From the NCBI GenBank assembly GCA_023014365.1, contig JAEBUN010000005.1, forward strand, positions 930,001 to 994,000: 64,000 nucleotides of DNA, given 5' to 3'. The notes under the pieces were generated by a model, which had not been told where the DNA came from, did not search any database, and worked only from the letters and a program-made list of their open reading frames with translations. The position numbers and the translations under genes are program-made. Positions within the stretch are counted from its first letter, which is position 1; each line of letters opens with the position of its first letter. This stretch comes from Lepiota brunneoincarnata. Taxonomy: Eukaryota; Basidiomycota; Agaricomycetes; Agaricales; Agaricaceae. Positions 11,236 to 23,724 of this stretch are shown piece by piece.

Positions 11236-12494
11236 ATGAACACCTTCGTCAACCAGTTTTCAACCCACAGCGCAGTCGCCCAACTCAAACGGGCTCGAAA
11301 TCTGGTAGCTGCAGACGAAGACGAGTATTCGGACGCTGCGTGGGGTTCGCAGGCGGGCTTTGGTGTCATTGCCAAGGGTTTGCCTACTTTTACTATCCCT
11401 GCTGTCCCAGATGTGCGTTTCTGGTCTTCTGGCCCTGGTTTCGTGAGCCTCTGAACTACAGGCAACATAAAGCCATCTGCTTTCCTCAGACTACACACCG
11501 ATGACCATGCCGATCCCAGCTGCAGAATCAAGATCCAGCACGGTACAACGACATTAGCTTTCAGGTTCCAGGGAGGTGTTATTGTGGCCGTCGATTCGCG
11601 AGCAACTGCCGGAAGCTATATTGGTACGTCCGATATCCATGCCAATTTACTACTACTTCACTGAATCCCATCAGCCTCTGGTACCGTGAAGAAGGTTATT
11701 GAAATCAACCCATACCTACTTGGAACTATGGCCGGCGGTGCAGGTGTGTGCTCAGAACCTTATGGATGTGTACGGTGCTAATCCAATCCCGATTGCAGCT
11801 GACTGTCAGTTCTGGGAAACCTATCTCGGAATGCATTGTCGACTGCACGAGCTTCGCAATCGCGAGCGCATTTCTGTATCTGCCGCAAGCAAGTACCTGA
11901 GCAATCTTGTGTATAGCTACAAGGGAATGGGTCTAAGCATGGTGTGTTGCTCTGAATTTTTAACCGACCCGATCAGACTCAAGTGGCCACGCTTAGGGCA
12001 CGATGATATGTGGCTGGGATAAAACTGTATGCCTTGCCTTCTCTTCCTCTTCAGGCTCTCATTTTTCTATGGAATAGGGCCCTGCTGTCTTTTACGTTGA
12101 CTCTGACGGTACCCGGCTCAAAGGCGATCTGTTCTCGGTGGGATCTGGAAGCACTTTTGCCTATGGCGTTCTAGACCAAGGTTACCGTTGGGACCTCAGT
12201 GACGAAGAAGCGCAAGAATTGGGAAGGCGCAGCATCTTTGCTGCTGGTCACCGTGATGCTTTCTCTGGTAACACCTGTAATTTGTACCACGTAAAACAAG
12301 ATGGCTGGAAGTTCATTGGTGCGTTCCTGAAATTTGTGTTCTTTGTCCTCGTCTCATGCTTTGTAGGCAACTACGATGTCTCGCAATTATACTACGAAGG
12401 ACCTGGGGATGTTCCTGGCGCGCCTGGTGGCGGATACGGCTACGGCATTCGCACTGAAGGCCGCAGCGCCGCAAACCCTCCCCCAGCCTCGTAA
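11236..12494 (+). CDS. PRE2: 20S proteasome subunit beta-5 (PRE2/PSMB5)
   Basis: Chymotrypsin-like catalytic subunit of the 20S core. Seven exons (11236-11416, 11462-11623, 11675-11743, 11799-11941, 11997-12026, 12078-12318, 12367-12494) join in frame without errors. The propeptide (about 78 aa) ends at HG, followed by the N-terminal catalytic Thr in the [11 protein letters not shown] block; further conserved blocks are [29 protein letters not shown], the [17 protein letters not shown] block, and [18 protein letters not shown]. The C-terminus carries a Gly/Ser extension typical of fungal beta-5 proteins. Exon 5 is only 30 nt. It converges on the permease gene with 111 bp between stop codons. 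Confidence 0.95.
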
Positions 12495-12605
12495 ATTGGT
12501 AGTCCATAATACATCTGTACAGCATTCATTCCCGTTCTGCTTCCAAATACTACTTAAAAGTCGTCATCCCCGGTTTGTGTGAAGTAGGGATGATTAACCA
12601 TTGTT

Positions 12606-13194
12606 TCATTCTATATCCAACTGCTCGTAACGATCAACATCTGCACGGTCAGCCTCGAAAAAGTCGATCTGTTCCAGGTTTCGCCCCTGCCACAAAGTTA
12701 GGACCTTGTGTCATGAGCTAGTTGAGCCAACGTTACCCTAGTCCTATGAACAATCTTCCAACCCAAGAATAAGATAGGCATCGCTCCGATCATCGTGTAA
12801 GAAAAGAGGAAAGAAGTAACAGCCCAATGTCCAGGAAGGAAAACTGTATAGCCAACCACGAAAGCCATTGCCAAAGTTCCAACAAAGGCATAATAGCTGT
12901 TTTTTTTTTTCCTATAGTGAGTGAAAATACGGCTACAGACTCGTAGATGCACGTACGCAGAGAAGGGTTGCCAAAAGCTCTTGTGTGGTAACGAGTCTCG
13001 GGGGAATCTCTTGCCTTTTCAACGCCTTTAACATTCGCGCAAAGTTAATCAGGGAATTAAAGGAGTGTGGGGGGTAACAAGGACGTACAGCATAGAAACG
13101 AAGATAACTGAACGCGATGATTGCATAATTCAGCAGCTGGGATGCGGTGACGAGATTGATAAACCTAAAGTAAGAACTTTGATGAGCCCACTAT

Positions 13195-13237
<43 letters not shown>

Positions 13238-14830
13238 CTCGTTTTACCAGTTTAGTACAACCGAGGCGTTATTGGAAAGCTGTAAGAAAGACAAAGTTGA
13301 GAGGGCAAGAGTTACCGCCACACAGTATATTGGAACACCATGCTTCGTGCACCGAGTCAAAAAACGTGGCATCTTCCTCTCCAACGCTAGCCCATATAGT
13401 GTCCTGCTGGAACAGTACACATAACTATTCCCGGCCGAGTATACAGCAGTCAAAACGAGGGCATTGACAATATGTGGAAGGACCTTGATCCTCATACGCT
13501 GCATCGCGATGACATAGGGTGACGCCCCTGCGCCTGGGCGAGCATTTGAAATGGCATTAAGCAGGTCGGGATCATTGTATGGGACCACGGTTCCAACGCA
13601 GAGGGACCCCAGAACAAAGAAAGTTGTCAATCTGTAAAAGACACTGTTGAATGCCCTGGGCATGTTGTATCGAGGATTCTGAGCTTCTCCAGCTGTCATT
13701 GAGACATATTCTGGACCGGCAATCGTAAATGAAGCTTGGATGAAAGATGCTAGAAAACCAAGGAACCGTCCAAGGTTGTCCTTTTTGATATATTCTGCAA
13801 AGGGCGCTCCTTGAACGTTGGATGCTAAACAAACGATTTTTAAAAATTTTGCTGGAGGTATATTGAGAGAGGAGGCGCACGTTTCCAGTACCGGAAGCCA
13901 TAAGCGTCTCTCTGGGGATTTCCCCCTACCATGGTGACGAAAGTGAAGCATATCAAGCCAGTCGCTAAGATGACCTTGCCAAGAGCCAGCCAAAATTCGG
14001 ACTCTGAGCGCTCCCAACCGTGAGTTCTCAGAAAAGCAAACATCTGGATGGATACGCACCTCCGTAATATTTCACGGCAAAGAGATTTAGGAGCCTAGGA
14101 GGGGGGAACCAGTCAGATCCATCGTTGTGACGAGCCCTCCTATGGGACGCCGCCACTCACCCGTATGTCACAATCACAAAGCAAAGCACAGCAGCCAGGG
14201 GTATCTGATCCGTCCAAAACCTGATCACAATACTGAAGGCGACGATTTCGAAAGGGACCAAGGCTGCCTGGAAAACAAAGAAATTCACACCGGCACAAAA
14301 TCCGAAAGCCGGGTCGACAAAGTGGTCCGCATATCTGATCTATTTGTGGGAATCAGGTCGACGTCACTGGGGCATGTATGCGGCTTACAAAAGGCGAGGA
14401 GATGGGCATCCATGAAACCATTTCGGCTGGTAAGAAATTAACTGGAGAGCACTGTCCGGTCATGGGTTGTTGTTCTCGTACAAAGGCAATTGTTAACCGC
14501 CAAAATGAAGGTTGACCATAGCGTGAAAGCGATAAAGAGGCTCGCTGTTACCCTCAGTGGTGAGCGGCGGTCACATCAAGTGAAAAGGTCAACTGAAGTC
14601 GGGGCTAACCTGGACCTCCCTTTGTTAATCCTGACCCAATTTGAACGAAAAGGGCAGTTCCAATCGTCCCTGTAAATCCCCTTATTAGAGGTGAAACACG
14701 CATATGTATATAGCCTACCTCCAATACCAATCAACTGGATATGTCGACTCTGCGCAGATACTCTTAAACACCCCGTCAGATATCGATACAACAGAAAGCC
14801 GGGCCCACCTTGAGTTTCCGGTGTGTTTGA
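12606..14830 (-). CDS. amino-acid permease (APC superfamily, YAT type)
   Basis: Plasma-membrane amino-acid/proton symporter with about 12 helices. The first helix motif RHIQLIGIGGTIGTALF spans an intron near 14705-14755. Then come FWTDQIPLAA, GGNPQRDAYGFRYWK, FTIAGPEYVSMTAGE, YSAGNSYVYCSSRTLYGLA and LPHKSFWQPFSAY, all in the order known for yeast-type permeases. The stop is TGA at 12606. Near 13000-13004 a run of five C (minus strand) breaks the frame before RDSLPHKSF; four C restore it. One intron carries a long (GA)n repeat (13199-13235). The first exon and start codon are not certain; an ATG near 14836 is a candidate. About nine introns. Confidence 0.85.
13199..13235. repeat. (AG)n microsatellite in permease intron
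   Basis: About 18 uninterrupted AG units. On the coding (minus) strand it reads as a (CT)n pyrimidine tract just inside the intron after VVLNW, so it could influence splicing and is probably length-polymorphic. Confidence 0.95.
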
Positions 14831-15565
14831 TCATGCGATTTACGTTCAATATGGACACCACTGTGCCTCGTCTGACTATCCGATGGGTCACTCCTTTCCG
14901 ACATCTAGAAAACCCCTGTTGTGGAGGAAAGGAAGGAAAGACGACAGGAATGTTGGAAAACGTAACGACGCCCATGGGTCCCGAAATTGAGTACGCATCC
15001 CGCGTAGGTCGGGGAAGAAGAAGAAAAAAAAGAATCGAAGGCCGCGTGAAAGGCCCCACGTCTGATATTTCAATCAATATAGCAAATATCAGCTTCCACC
15101 CCATCATACTGACGCACATCACTCCACTTATGGCTCGTTCGTCCCACTTTGAACTTGGAAGCGGGTACTTTGACAAGTGCTGGGAGCCTTGAGTCGAGCC
15201 GAATTACGCAATTATCACTCAAGGGATAACAGAGAGAGAAGGGGTTTAAACTCCACAGGTAAAAACAGCTCGTAGTAGTATCTTACAAGACCGCTGAGTA
15301 TTATGAAAAGATCCCTATGAAAATGGAAAGGCAGGAGGAGAGAATCTGGTATCTTAATCCAAAACGATAGAAGTCCGTCCTGATGAACGTAGAAAATCCA
15401 TGGGAAGAGAAATGATCCATGAACTGTGGGGAGTCAATATGTATACACGTGTCGGAAGGAAGTAATAAATAATCGAGAGCTCAACAAATCGAACGAGAAG
15501 AAAACGAAGAGAGGTATCAGATCGCACCAGTATATCAGGTATTCCGCTCAAGTTCAAAGCACGAG

Positions 15566-18486
15566 TTACAACAAACTTTCGCTTTCCATCTCACCGCCTC
15601 CAAAGTTCCCTCCAGTAAGGTCAATGAACCTCGTGACGCGTTTCTTTGCCCTAGAGGTTTTGACCCACTCCCCATCCTGGTCCTCACCATCCTCATTTCT
15701 GCTTGCCCTCGCAGCATGTTTCTCGCACAGCATCCTCCCATCTACCTCCCAGTACTCCGTCAGTCGCTCCTTACAAGGGGAGCTACCCGGATGTTCACAC
15801 GTCATATGCTCGGGATGGTACTTATCGCCAGTGTGTGAAACGGCACAAGGACCTTCAATAGGCTGGCCACAAAGGGCGGCAGCACAGAGCGAATCGTTGG
15901 CCTCATGATAATGATAGGCACAGAGAGGTTTCCCATCATAAACATAGAAGGACTTGTCAGGGAATGGTTTCTATTATTCCCGCAGCGTCAGAACTCGCAT
16001 ATCAGACTTTTGACAACAGGCACTTACGTAGCACACATGACAATTGAAGCAATCTCTATGGTATTTGCCTTTAAGTTGGCCATCAGCAGAAGAGACGGCT
16101 TGCCTCTCAATTGGAAGTTGACAGCGCCGACACTGGGTCCCCGTCAACTTGGGTACGCAATTTGTTAGTGGACAGCAGGCACGCACCTTGGGTAGATACA
16201 TGTTCTTCCAGCATCTTTCGCATAGCGCCCCGCCTGTATCAACTCGAACCCATCTCCCGTCTTCGATTTTCTTCTCACAGCGCAAGCATACCCGAGATTT
16301 TCGAGTCCGGTCTTTTTTACGAGCAATCTCTCTTGCAGGTGGCTCCAATCCTGATTTATTTTGATCAACAGTAGCACTGGTTTTCGCTCGCGTTGGTAGC
16401 TTGGGCGGTTTGTTCTCCGGTGAGAGGGGAACTTGAACTGTATTGCTTCGATGGGCCTTGGAACCACTGCTCATAGTAACAAAACCGATCCCTTTGTCTC
16501 GGCTTCCCCCCCTGAGATGGTTGCCGGTGGTGCTTCCTTGCCCGATCGAACGCTGCTTCCCCACCGATCCACTCTTCGATAGGCCTTCCAATGATCCCTC
16601 ATCCCCACTATCCTCCATCAACGTTTCCATCGCACGATCCAAGGCACTCCCGCCCTTCGTTGGCGCTGCGCTGGTGACCCGGGAATAAGTACTCCTGCTG
16701 TCACTGCTGACGCTGCTTCCACTCCTCTGCCGACCCGATACCCCCGAACCACCAGAGCTTCCACGTGTGTGTTGACTCGGAGTCTGGGAAAGACCAAGGG
16801 CTCGGGCGACCGCAGCTGAGCGACCTTCACTCCCCGAAGACTCGGTTCTGAAAGAGTGGGATGAAAGAGCCGAGTTGTTGCGAGAGTGATCGGGGCTGAC
16901 TTGTCTGGGGGGAGAGCGTGAAGACTCTGGAGGAAAATGCACACGACCATTCGTGTTTCCCGTGCCACCATCAGAGCGAAGTATGGAGGATGCCAGATTG
17001 AAAGAAGGCTGCGAGTTAGCTTTGGGATCGAGACCGACTCGGATGCCATCTGCGACGGTGGCACCCTCGTCGTCGGTCGAGTCGGCGTAGGCAAGGCCAT
17101 ATTCGGAGTCCGTGTCGGGAGATGGAGGGTTTTCTCCGTCCCATTTAGGCCGTTGCGACGCGACCGTGCTAATGCTAAGGTTACGCAGCAAGAGGCTGCT
17201 ATTTGAATACTTGGAACTCATAGTATCGCGGGCGGTTTCTTTTGATGTCCGTAGAGGGGAACGCTGATATTGATGTGATTGCCTTTCATCAGGCGTGGGT
17301 ACCACCTCCGAACTGGGGGTAACGCCGGGGATTTTATTCTTGTACTTCTCAAAAAGGGTAAACGAGCCAAAGGGGATACGCTGGATCCGTTGCTGAATTC
17401 CTCATTGGGAGATTTGGAAGGGATAGGTAGTTGGTCCAGAGCTGAGGTTCGAATAGGCTGAGAAGGAAAAGGGGGATGCGGTTGTTTTGACACAGGCTCT
17501 GGAATCAGCTCCGCCTGAGGAACAGGGGAAAGCGGTCCAGGAGAGTGGGAGGAGTAGCCAGAACTAGCCGAAAGCGGCGGAGTATCAGTTGCTAAAGTGG
17601 CGAGTTAAATTAGCAAGCTTCATAAATAGTTTTATTTATTTATTTATTTTAAGGGGAGAGCCACTCACAACGCGACGCAGCATCTATGTCCAGGAATCGC
17701 GGAGGGTTCGGGCGTCGAGCTGGATCTGCTGCATGACCCATAGACGAAACGAACATACCTGCCCGTACAGCAGCAGCAAATCCACGTCGGCCAACACCTG
17801 CCATCCCTGCAGCGCCTCCAGACTTGGTGTCAATGCCTATTTCGGTCTCGGGAACGAAGGACACGGCCCTAGTGGCGGGAACTGAGGGATGAGGAGGCAA
17901 GTGTGACGACCCTGGTGCATGTGAACGAGGGTTGGTTCCAGGGTGGAGCGCACGGGTCGCGGTGGAAGAAGAGGTGGGGGATAGAGAAGCAAGACTTGAA
18001 GCCGACCGGGCACGGCCGTCAGCTGGCCAGGGACTTGTTGGGAGAGTAGGTCTGAATGGAGATGCAGTCGGAGGGCGTTGAAAGGACGTTGACGTGTCAG
18101 TCCTGATATGTTCTGGCCGTGCTAACGGACTGGATCTTTGGGGAGAAGAAATGGGAGTGCCAATGCGAGTGTTGACGTTAATGCGTGGCCGATCATTCGG
18201 GGGAGGACCCAGACGCGTGAACGGTTGGGAAGATTGGGAAGACCTATGGGGTGCGGGGCCAGCCATTGATAGTGCGGGTGAAGCGACACGAGTTGGGTTT
18301 ACTTTTGGCGCATTGGTTATGGTTGCAGTTTTAGGTATGGCGGGCACTGGAGGTGTGGTACAAGTGTGATCCCCTAGTTCGGCAAGTGGAACAGGCTGGC
18401 TAACAGCTTGAGCATTTGACCGTCGGAAGAACCTGAGATATTCTGGTTGGCTGTTGGATGGAGGACGGCGCGAGCATGGAAGCCAT
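15566..18486 (-). CDS. paxillin-like LIM-domain protein
   Basis: Long Ser/Pro-rich protein with C-terminal LIM zinc fingers. Start MASMLAPSSIQQ at 18486; near the N-terminus a zinc-ribbon-like block (KCSSC then PLAELGDHTC). A disordered region of about 600 aa follows, then three LIM-type units: CLRCEKKIEDG/CERCW, CRRCQLPI/HRDCFNCHVC, and a last one with EHMTCEHPGSSPCKERL and LCEKHAA. The layout resembles fungal Pxl1, which links Rho signalling and actomyosin at growth sites. No RhoGAP domain is visible, which argues against Rga/Lrg1. Two frame breaks: an extra T near 18402 (TGT-T-AGC, giving TAG) and one missing base near 17394, where EEF-QQRIQRIPFGSF would be rejoined. Confidence 0.8.
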
Positions 18487-19415
18487 CACAAGGAGGAAGG
18501 CAAGGCAAAGGAGGGTGGGAGGTGTTTTACGACCAGCGTGTAAAACGGCGCAGGGTCAGGGAGTGACGAAAGAGTGGGAGGGTAGTTGGGAAATTAACGA
18601 GAAGATATGATATGCCCAGAAGCGGGTGCCATGGAGGCTAAGGACAAGAAGGGCAAGGCGAACAAATTTGGCTAATCACCGTAACAACAAACAACATTCA
18701 ATGACAATCTGTCTTCCTCTCCCACCAATTCAACATTCCGCTGTCTCTCAGACAGCATGTCATGCAGCTGGCCCAGAACTCCACCATGTCTCGAGGTTCG
18801 CAACTGCCGTAAGACTGACTACTGCAGTGCTATGTATAGAACAACCCACCCCCTATCTGGTTTGACGACCACACCACCATCATAGTGATACTTGCCTTGA
18901 TCATCATCATCACAGCACCTCGTACTTGCAGCAACCACAGCCTAAATACCAAGCATTCCCCTACCCAATGGCGGAGACGGTACTCGAAACTAGGAGCGGA
19001 TTTTATGCGCTCGATGTTCTCAATAGCACACTTGGTGTCTCTTCGACTTTTAAACAAGCTCCCTCTCCAGATCCCCTATCTCCGAATACGCTACGACTAG
19101 TCGCACCCCCTTTAGTGCAGCCTGCATCTCCTGTATTCCCCGATACTCGTAAGCCGACTCCGTGTAGATCCTCAGGGGGACGGGGATAGCGGGAACAACT
19201 TGATGTCATAAGTAGACGGAATGCTACACGGGATTGGGGAGGGTGCCGAGTGAATCCCACAACCAAACTAATTAGTACATCCTCGTACACGATTTAGCAC
19301 ACATGACGAACAAATATTCCCGCCTTGCTCAGCTGCTTATGTCTAGTTTCCCATCGATGTCAATAAAAAGGCCCTCAGCACGCTTGCTCCCATCACACTC
19401 ATACAACCCGCCAGC
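18487..19415. other. intergenic between LIM gene and EthD-like pair
   Basis: Divergent promoter region of about 930 bp. It holds the LIM-gene upstream region on the left. An aataaaaagg element at about 19362 lies 54 bp upstream of the EthD-like start and may act as its TATA box. Open frames inside lack recognisable motifs. Confidence 0.4.
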
Positions 19416-20142
19416 ATGTCCACAGATTCTCAGGGCCTCCTGCTCGTCCTGAGCCAAAGCGAACCCGATGTACCTACCAAAGATTTCAACGGTATGAAGA
19501 GAGTGTCATTCGCCACAGAATGAACAACTCACCCCCTCGATAGATTGGTACGACAACGAACACGCACCAGCTAGATTGACAGTTCCCGGAATCAACTCCG
19601 CGATCCGGTACAAAGCCACAGATGGAGAAAAACCAGACTGGCTTGCCATCTACGACCTGGATAAGCCAGAAGTACTCAAAACCCCATCATATGCCGGCTT
19701 GCGCGACACCGCCTCCGACAACGAGAAGGCTCTTGTTCCGCGTCTGCCCATCCTCCAACGTCGTACCTATTCCCTCGTTGCCCAGTCCGTAGGCAACCCT
19801 AGCGCCCTCCCTGGAAAATACCTTTTTGTGTTAATTTGGAACGTCCAGGAGGAGCTTGAAAAGGAATTCAACAAGTGGTATGACGAGGAACATACGGCCG
19901 ATGTGGCCAAAACACCCGGTTGGTTGAGGGGGAGACGATACAAACTGATTGAAGGGGTCGACCTTGTCTCCGGCAAAGGTCCTGCTCTTGGGAACTATGT
20001 TGTTATTCACGATTGGGACAATGGGGATTACTTCGAGTCCCCTGAATTCCAATCTTCAATCCAAACACCTGCAGCGAAGAAGATGCTGGGCGGGGTTAGG
20101 GGCGTCTTACTCAGGAGATACAAACTTCATAAATCGTTTTGA
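19416..20142 (+). CDS. EthD-like dimeric alpha/beta-barrel protein, copy 1
   Basis: Exon 19416-19491, a 52 nt intron, then exon 19544-20142; about 224 aa without frame errors. The protein is an internal duplication. Each half carries a W-Y-x-x-E-H motif (DWYDNEHAPARL and KWYDEEHTADVAKTPGW), followed by a strand with a Arg-Tyr pair (IRYKATDG, RRYKLIEG). This motif is characteristic of EthD/ABM-type dimeric alpha/beta barrels, here fused so that one chain could make the whole dimer. Related proteins take part in degradation of ring compounds or polyketide chemistry; the substrate here is unknown. Its tandem partner begins 470 bp downstream on the same strand. Confidence 0.7.
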
Positions 20143-20614
20143 TTTGGTATAGTACGTAGTGGAGTACGCAGTCACGAGATAAACGGAAATGATTGTCCCT
20201 GGCCATGACGATGGGTCCAAGCAAGTCCCTGTGACCATCACCAGACATATGTCTGTGATTATCGGTGATCAGGAGACCTGCCATGAAATTACGCCGAGAT
20301 ATTATGCCAGAACAACTTCCCTCCTCCTGCTCTGCTGTTGACCACCGCGGCCACCCATATGAGATCCCAGACATGCATGGCATGGCGCTGTAACCATTCA
20401 ACAAGGAAGGAGGTATTCCTTCGTGGTCGAGAACCAAGTTGCTATCGTCCCCTTGACCCCATTTTAGGAATTTGAAATTCATGGACAGCCCAGAATTTTG
20501 TGTGTGCACGACTCCATGGCCTATTGTCCATTTTCTCATAAATAATCGACGTACAGGGGGCCTACCGCCCAATTCTGTCTGCTCCCGCAGTAGAGTCCTT
20601 TCAACATCCTCCTC

Positions 20615-21322
20615 ATGTCTGCATCGAAACCACAAGCCCTATGCCTCGTTCTTGCACAGAACGAGCCAGAGGTCCCGATAGAAAAGTTCAATGGTGCGAT
20701 CGGAGGACTCCTTCTCCCGTCATATTCGCTGTTAACGCCTTCCAATATCTTTGGTCAGACTGGTGCGAGGCGGAGAACGCCAGATTCAAGGCAGTTCCCC
20801 AGGTATCCTCGGCTCTGCGCTACAGAGCCACCGACGAGCAAGAGCCAGAGTGGTTGACCTTGTACGATATCGAATCACCAGACGCGATCAGTTCTCCGGA
20901 ATGCGTCGGCATTGCACAGCAATTGCCTGTTCTCCAGAAACGGTCTTATAGTTTGGTTGATCAGCGCACCGGAGAGTCTGGCGGGCTTCCCGCAGAATAT
21001 CTTCTTGTCGTACACTGGTCCGTGAAACCAGAAGACGAGGAGGAATTCGAGAAATGGTATAAAGAGGAACATTTGGGGGAGGTTGTAGCGACTGCCTGGG
21101 TGTCTGCGTGGGAGGCGATACAAACTAGTTGAGAGCAAAGACTTGGTACCAAGGGAGGGACCAGCGGCATATCCTCACACGATCCTCTACGACTGGGACG
21201 ATCCGGAATACTGGAAGGAGAAAGTAATAAAGATGGACCATACGCCTTGGACTAAGCAGATGCTCGGAAAGGGGAAGATGGACATTAGGAGATACTCCCG
21301 TTACAGGGGTGTTAACGAATAA
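20615..21322 (+). CDS. EthD-like dimeric alpha/beta-barrel protein, copy 2
   Basis: Tandem paralogue of the gene before it: same intron position and phase (20694-20758), same start context (LCLVLAQNEPEVP against LLVLSQSEPDVP) and the same two-half layout. Differences: the first WYxxEH motif is changed to WCEAEN, so the first half has probably lost its active-site pattern, while the second is kept as KWYKEEH. Near 21091 the frame shifts by one; after the shift the conserved LPGCLRGRRYKL and YDWDDPEYW run to TAA at 21322. So either one base is wrong, or the copy is truncated after AWVSAWEAIQTS at 21132. Function unknown. Confidence 0.65.
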
Positions 21323-21740
21323 GATAATGCGCGGGGCGAGCCTGTAGTCTTTTCATTACACGACTGGAATTTGTGGTTCCCATGCGAGCACCAGAACCAA
21401 GACATGTGGATACTGGGTATTAGCACTCTGCTGAACCTGTACATTGCTCCAAGCGGTGACCCGAAGGGCCAATGCTTCAGTCAGGGCCTGATTGGCACAA
21501 CCGTAAAAAAACGCAAGTGACTCGGGAAGAAGATCAGATTTCACTGGTCAAAAGGTCGGCGGTCGATTGGTCACAATGGTCGGGATCCAACTATTTCCTC
21601 GTTCACCAAGTCGACTCGGAAAGGCAAATAGCCCTATCAACATTTCGGCTCATCTTATTTTCAGGCTCCGTAGGGATGGTGGCGTTGGGAGGGTCATCAA
21701 GTGCACTACCCGAAAAGGATGTTCAGCAAGCGTTACGATG

Positions 21741-23480
21741 TCAGTATAAGCAAGATTTCGCTATGTCGATGAAAGCCTTCTTCTCATCAAGTGCGAACCT
21801 CCCAGAGCAGACAGGATCACGGAGATATTCTCCGAAGGATGTATGATGAAATCGTAAGGGTGCTGTAGAGGCCATTTCTGGTGGACATACACCGATGACG
21901 GGCTCTAGCTTTCGCAAAGCACTGTAGAATGTGCTTTGGTCGAGACACAAAAAATTGCATAGCGCTTGTGTAGGCAATAAGTGTGTTCTCCTACCACTGT
22001 CGTGAAGGTTCGGAAAGGGCAGAGGTGATAAGAGAGTATCCGCTTTATCGTCGGGAGGACCACGCGCAATGGGTCGGAAAGGATTCAAGTATAAAGGAGA
22101 TCAAGCGCTTCAATGGACCCCTTGCTCCAACGTCATGCGAGTCCTGCACAGAGGGCAAAAAAGGCTTCAAGTCGAGCTGCAGGGCTGGCATACCCCGAGT
22201 CACCAATGTATTTGAGAGCGGTGGAGGCAGTGATAAAGAGGCCAGAGGCGGCGCCTGAGATTTTGGCGAGTTGCCCCCCCAAAAACCAAGGTTTATCTCT
22301 GGTATGTGAAAATATAGATGTAACCGTCTCGAAGATATTGATAGACCTCCCGCGCCTCGGCATCTATGACTAGCTGTTCCCTGCCGAAGCCGGGCTCCGA
22401 GAACGTGTACTCCAGGTGTGGTTCCGGGCGGGTGCAAATGAGCCAAAGGAGAGGCAGATCTTTCCGACGAACGACTTCGCCAACCGGTTCACTCCCTTTG
22501 ACGTTCGTCCAAGCGTCCAAAAGAATGAGGTACAACTGCCGAGTACTACGTGAATCCTGAGCCTGTAGCTCCGTGAAGGGGCCGATGATGAGCTTCCGAA
22601 ATTGGACGGGCATCGAGGGATTATTGACAAGTCGGCTGTGCAAGCAATCTTTTACTTGGATTGACAACTGGTATGCGAGCGTAGGAATGATGCGATGGGA
22701 GTTATTCCAATCATTCCGCATAGAGAAAAAAAAAGTTGCGCCAAGGCGGCCTCGCTCACTGCAGTTGCTAGTAGCTCCGCGAAGGTCTGGGCCACGGATG
22801 ACTTTCCCAACACCTGCGGGGCCGTGGAGTTGTAGTATCTTCCACTAGCGTCGCTCATCAGCTAGTCATGTCTCTAGTTTGAGGTTTATCCGTTGGCGGG
22901 TACCTAGTGCACGAGCCCATGGTAACCCTCCAAAATAGTGTGTGGCAGGAGGCGGTTGAATATTGAAGGTCGATGTGAATTGACCTAACTGATGCACACT
23001 GCTGAGGGGACGTACCAGGTTTCCCACTATCAATGTCGTTTTGGTGATGTTATTAATTATTTCAACCTTATCCGTCTCAATCATCGTCGGATTCGTGATG
23101 ATGAAATTATGGGCGCCAGGGAAGAAGCCTATATTCCCAGGTCTACATAAATCAGGGGTGAAATCAGCCTCTGTACGTACCAGTCTGAGTCTCTTCACTG
23201 AAAGGTTCTGGTTGATACTGGCCGAGTCAGATCTTGTAGCATCATTTTCGAAAAACGCATTTGGATTCTGTGTCTTCAGGAAGGTTTTGGCCCTGCGTCC
23301 GATACGTTTGATTGCCGGGTCAATGAGTTCGAGGAGGTTGACGGGAGCGTGTTTGACGAACCATCAGCGTGGCACTCGTCGACAAACGCTGTCGATTAGG
23401 GCGCCTGCCGGGCCGGTATCGGGAGCACGATGTCCGACAAGAGCAGGAGGCCAGACAGGTTTTGGATATTTGCCCACCTA
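21741..23480 (-). pseudogene. NACHT-domain NTPase, frame-broken or incomplete
   Basis: STAND-type NTPase fragments on the minus strand. From upstream to downstream: NPNAFFENDATRSDSA, then FFPGAHNFIITNPTMI, the Walker A region (LHGPAGVGK then SSVAQTFAEL), FFFSMRNDWNNSHRIIPTLAYQLS, LLLLDAWTN-like and DLPLLWLICTRPEPH, and the distal block FYSALRKLEPVIGV with RFHHTSFGEYLRD. Such NACHT genes are abundant in Agaricomycetes and are thought to work in non-self recognition or cell death. Breaks: a spare G right after the P-loop Lys (22802), an A/T8 homopolymer near 22725-22732, and a stop at 21741 before the usual C-terminal region. No repeat domain (WD40, TPR or ankyrin) is visible. Confidence 0.6.
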
Positions 23481-23724
23481 CCGTGAAGTGCTAACAGCAA
23501 TAAAGGGCAAGTGTTCGATTTTGAGTGAATAAGAGCGTATTTTCAGTATCATACACCGCTGTAGCTATTGTTGTGAGAAACAACTCTGGTGACTTCAACC
23601 ACCCAACCAGAGCAATCGCTTCACGCCATACTCCAACTTAGCGTACATAGTGGTTGACCTCTGAGCTTCCGCCAAGCTGTGGACTATGTTCATGAGCTGC
23701 TCCATGCCATAACTATGGGCTTAA

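Noticed and set aside
14704..15192. Plus (162 codons) and minus (153 codons) frames upstream of the permease
   Set aside because: They cover the permease N-terminal exon and its promoter; neither has recognisable motifs, and the minus-strand exon structure explains the conserved part.
22045..23532. Plus-strand frames of up to 163 codons over the NACHT gene
   Set aside because: All conserved NACHT blocks are on the minus strand; the plus frames show no family features.
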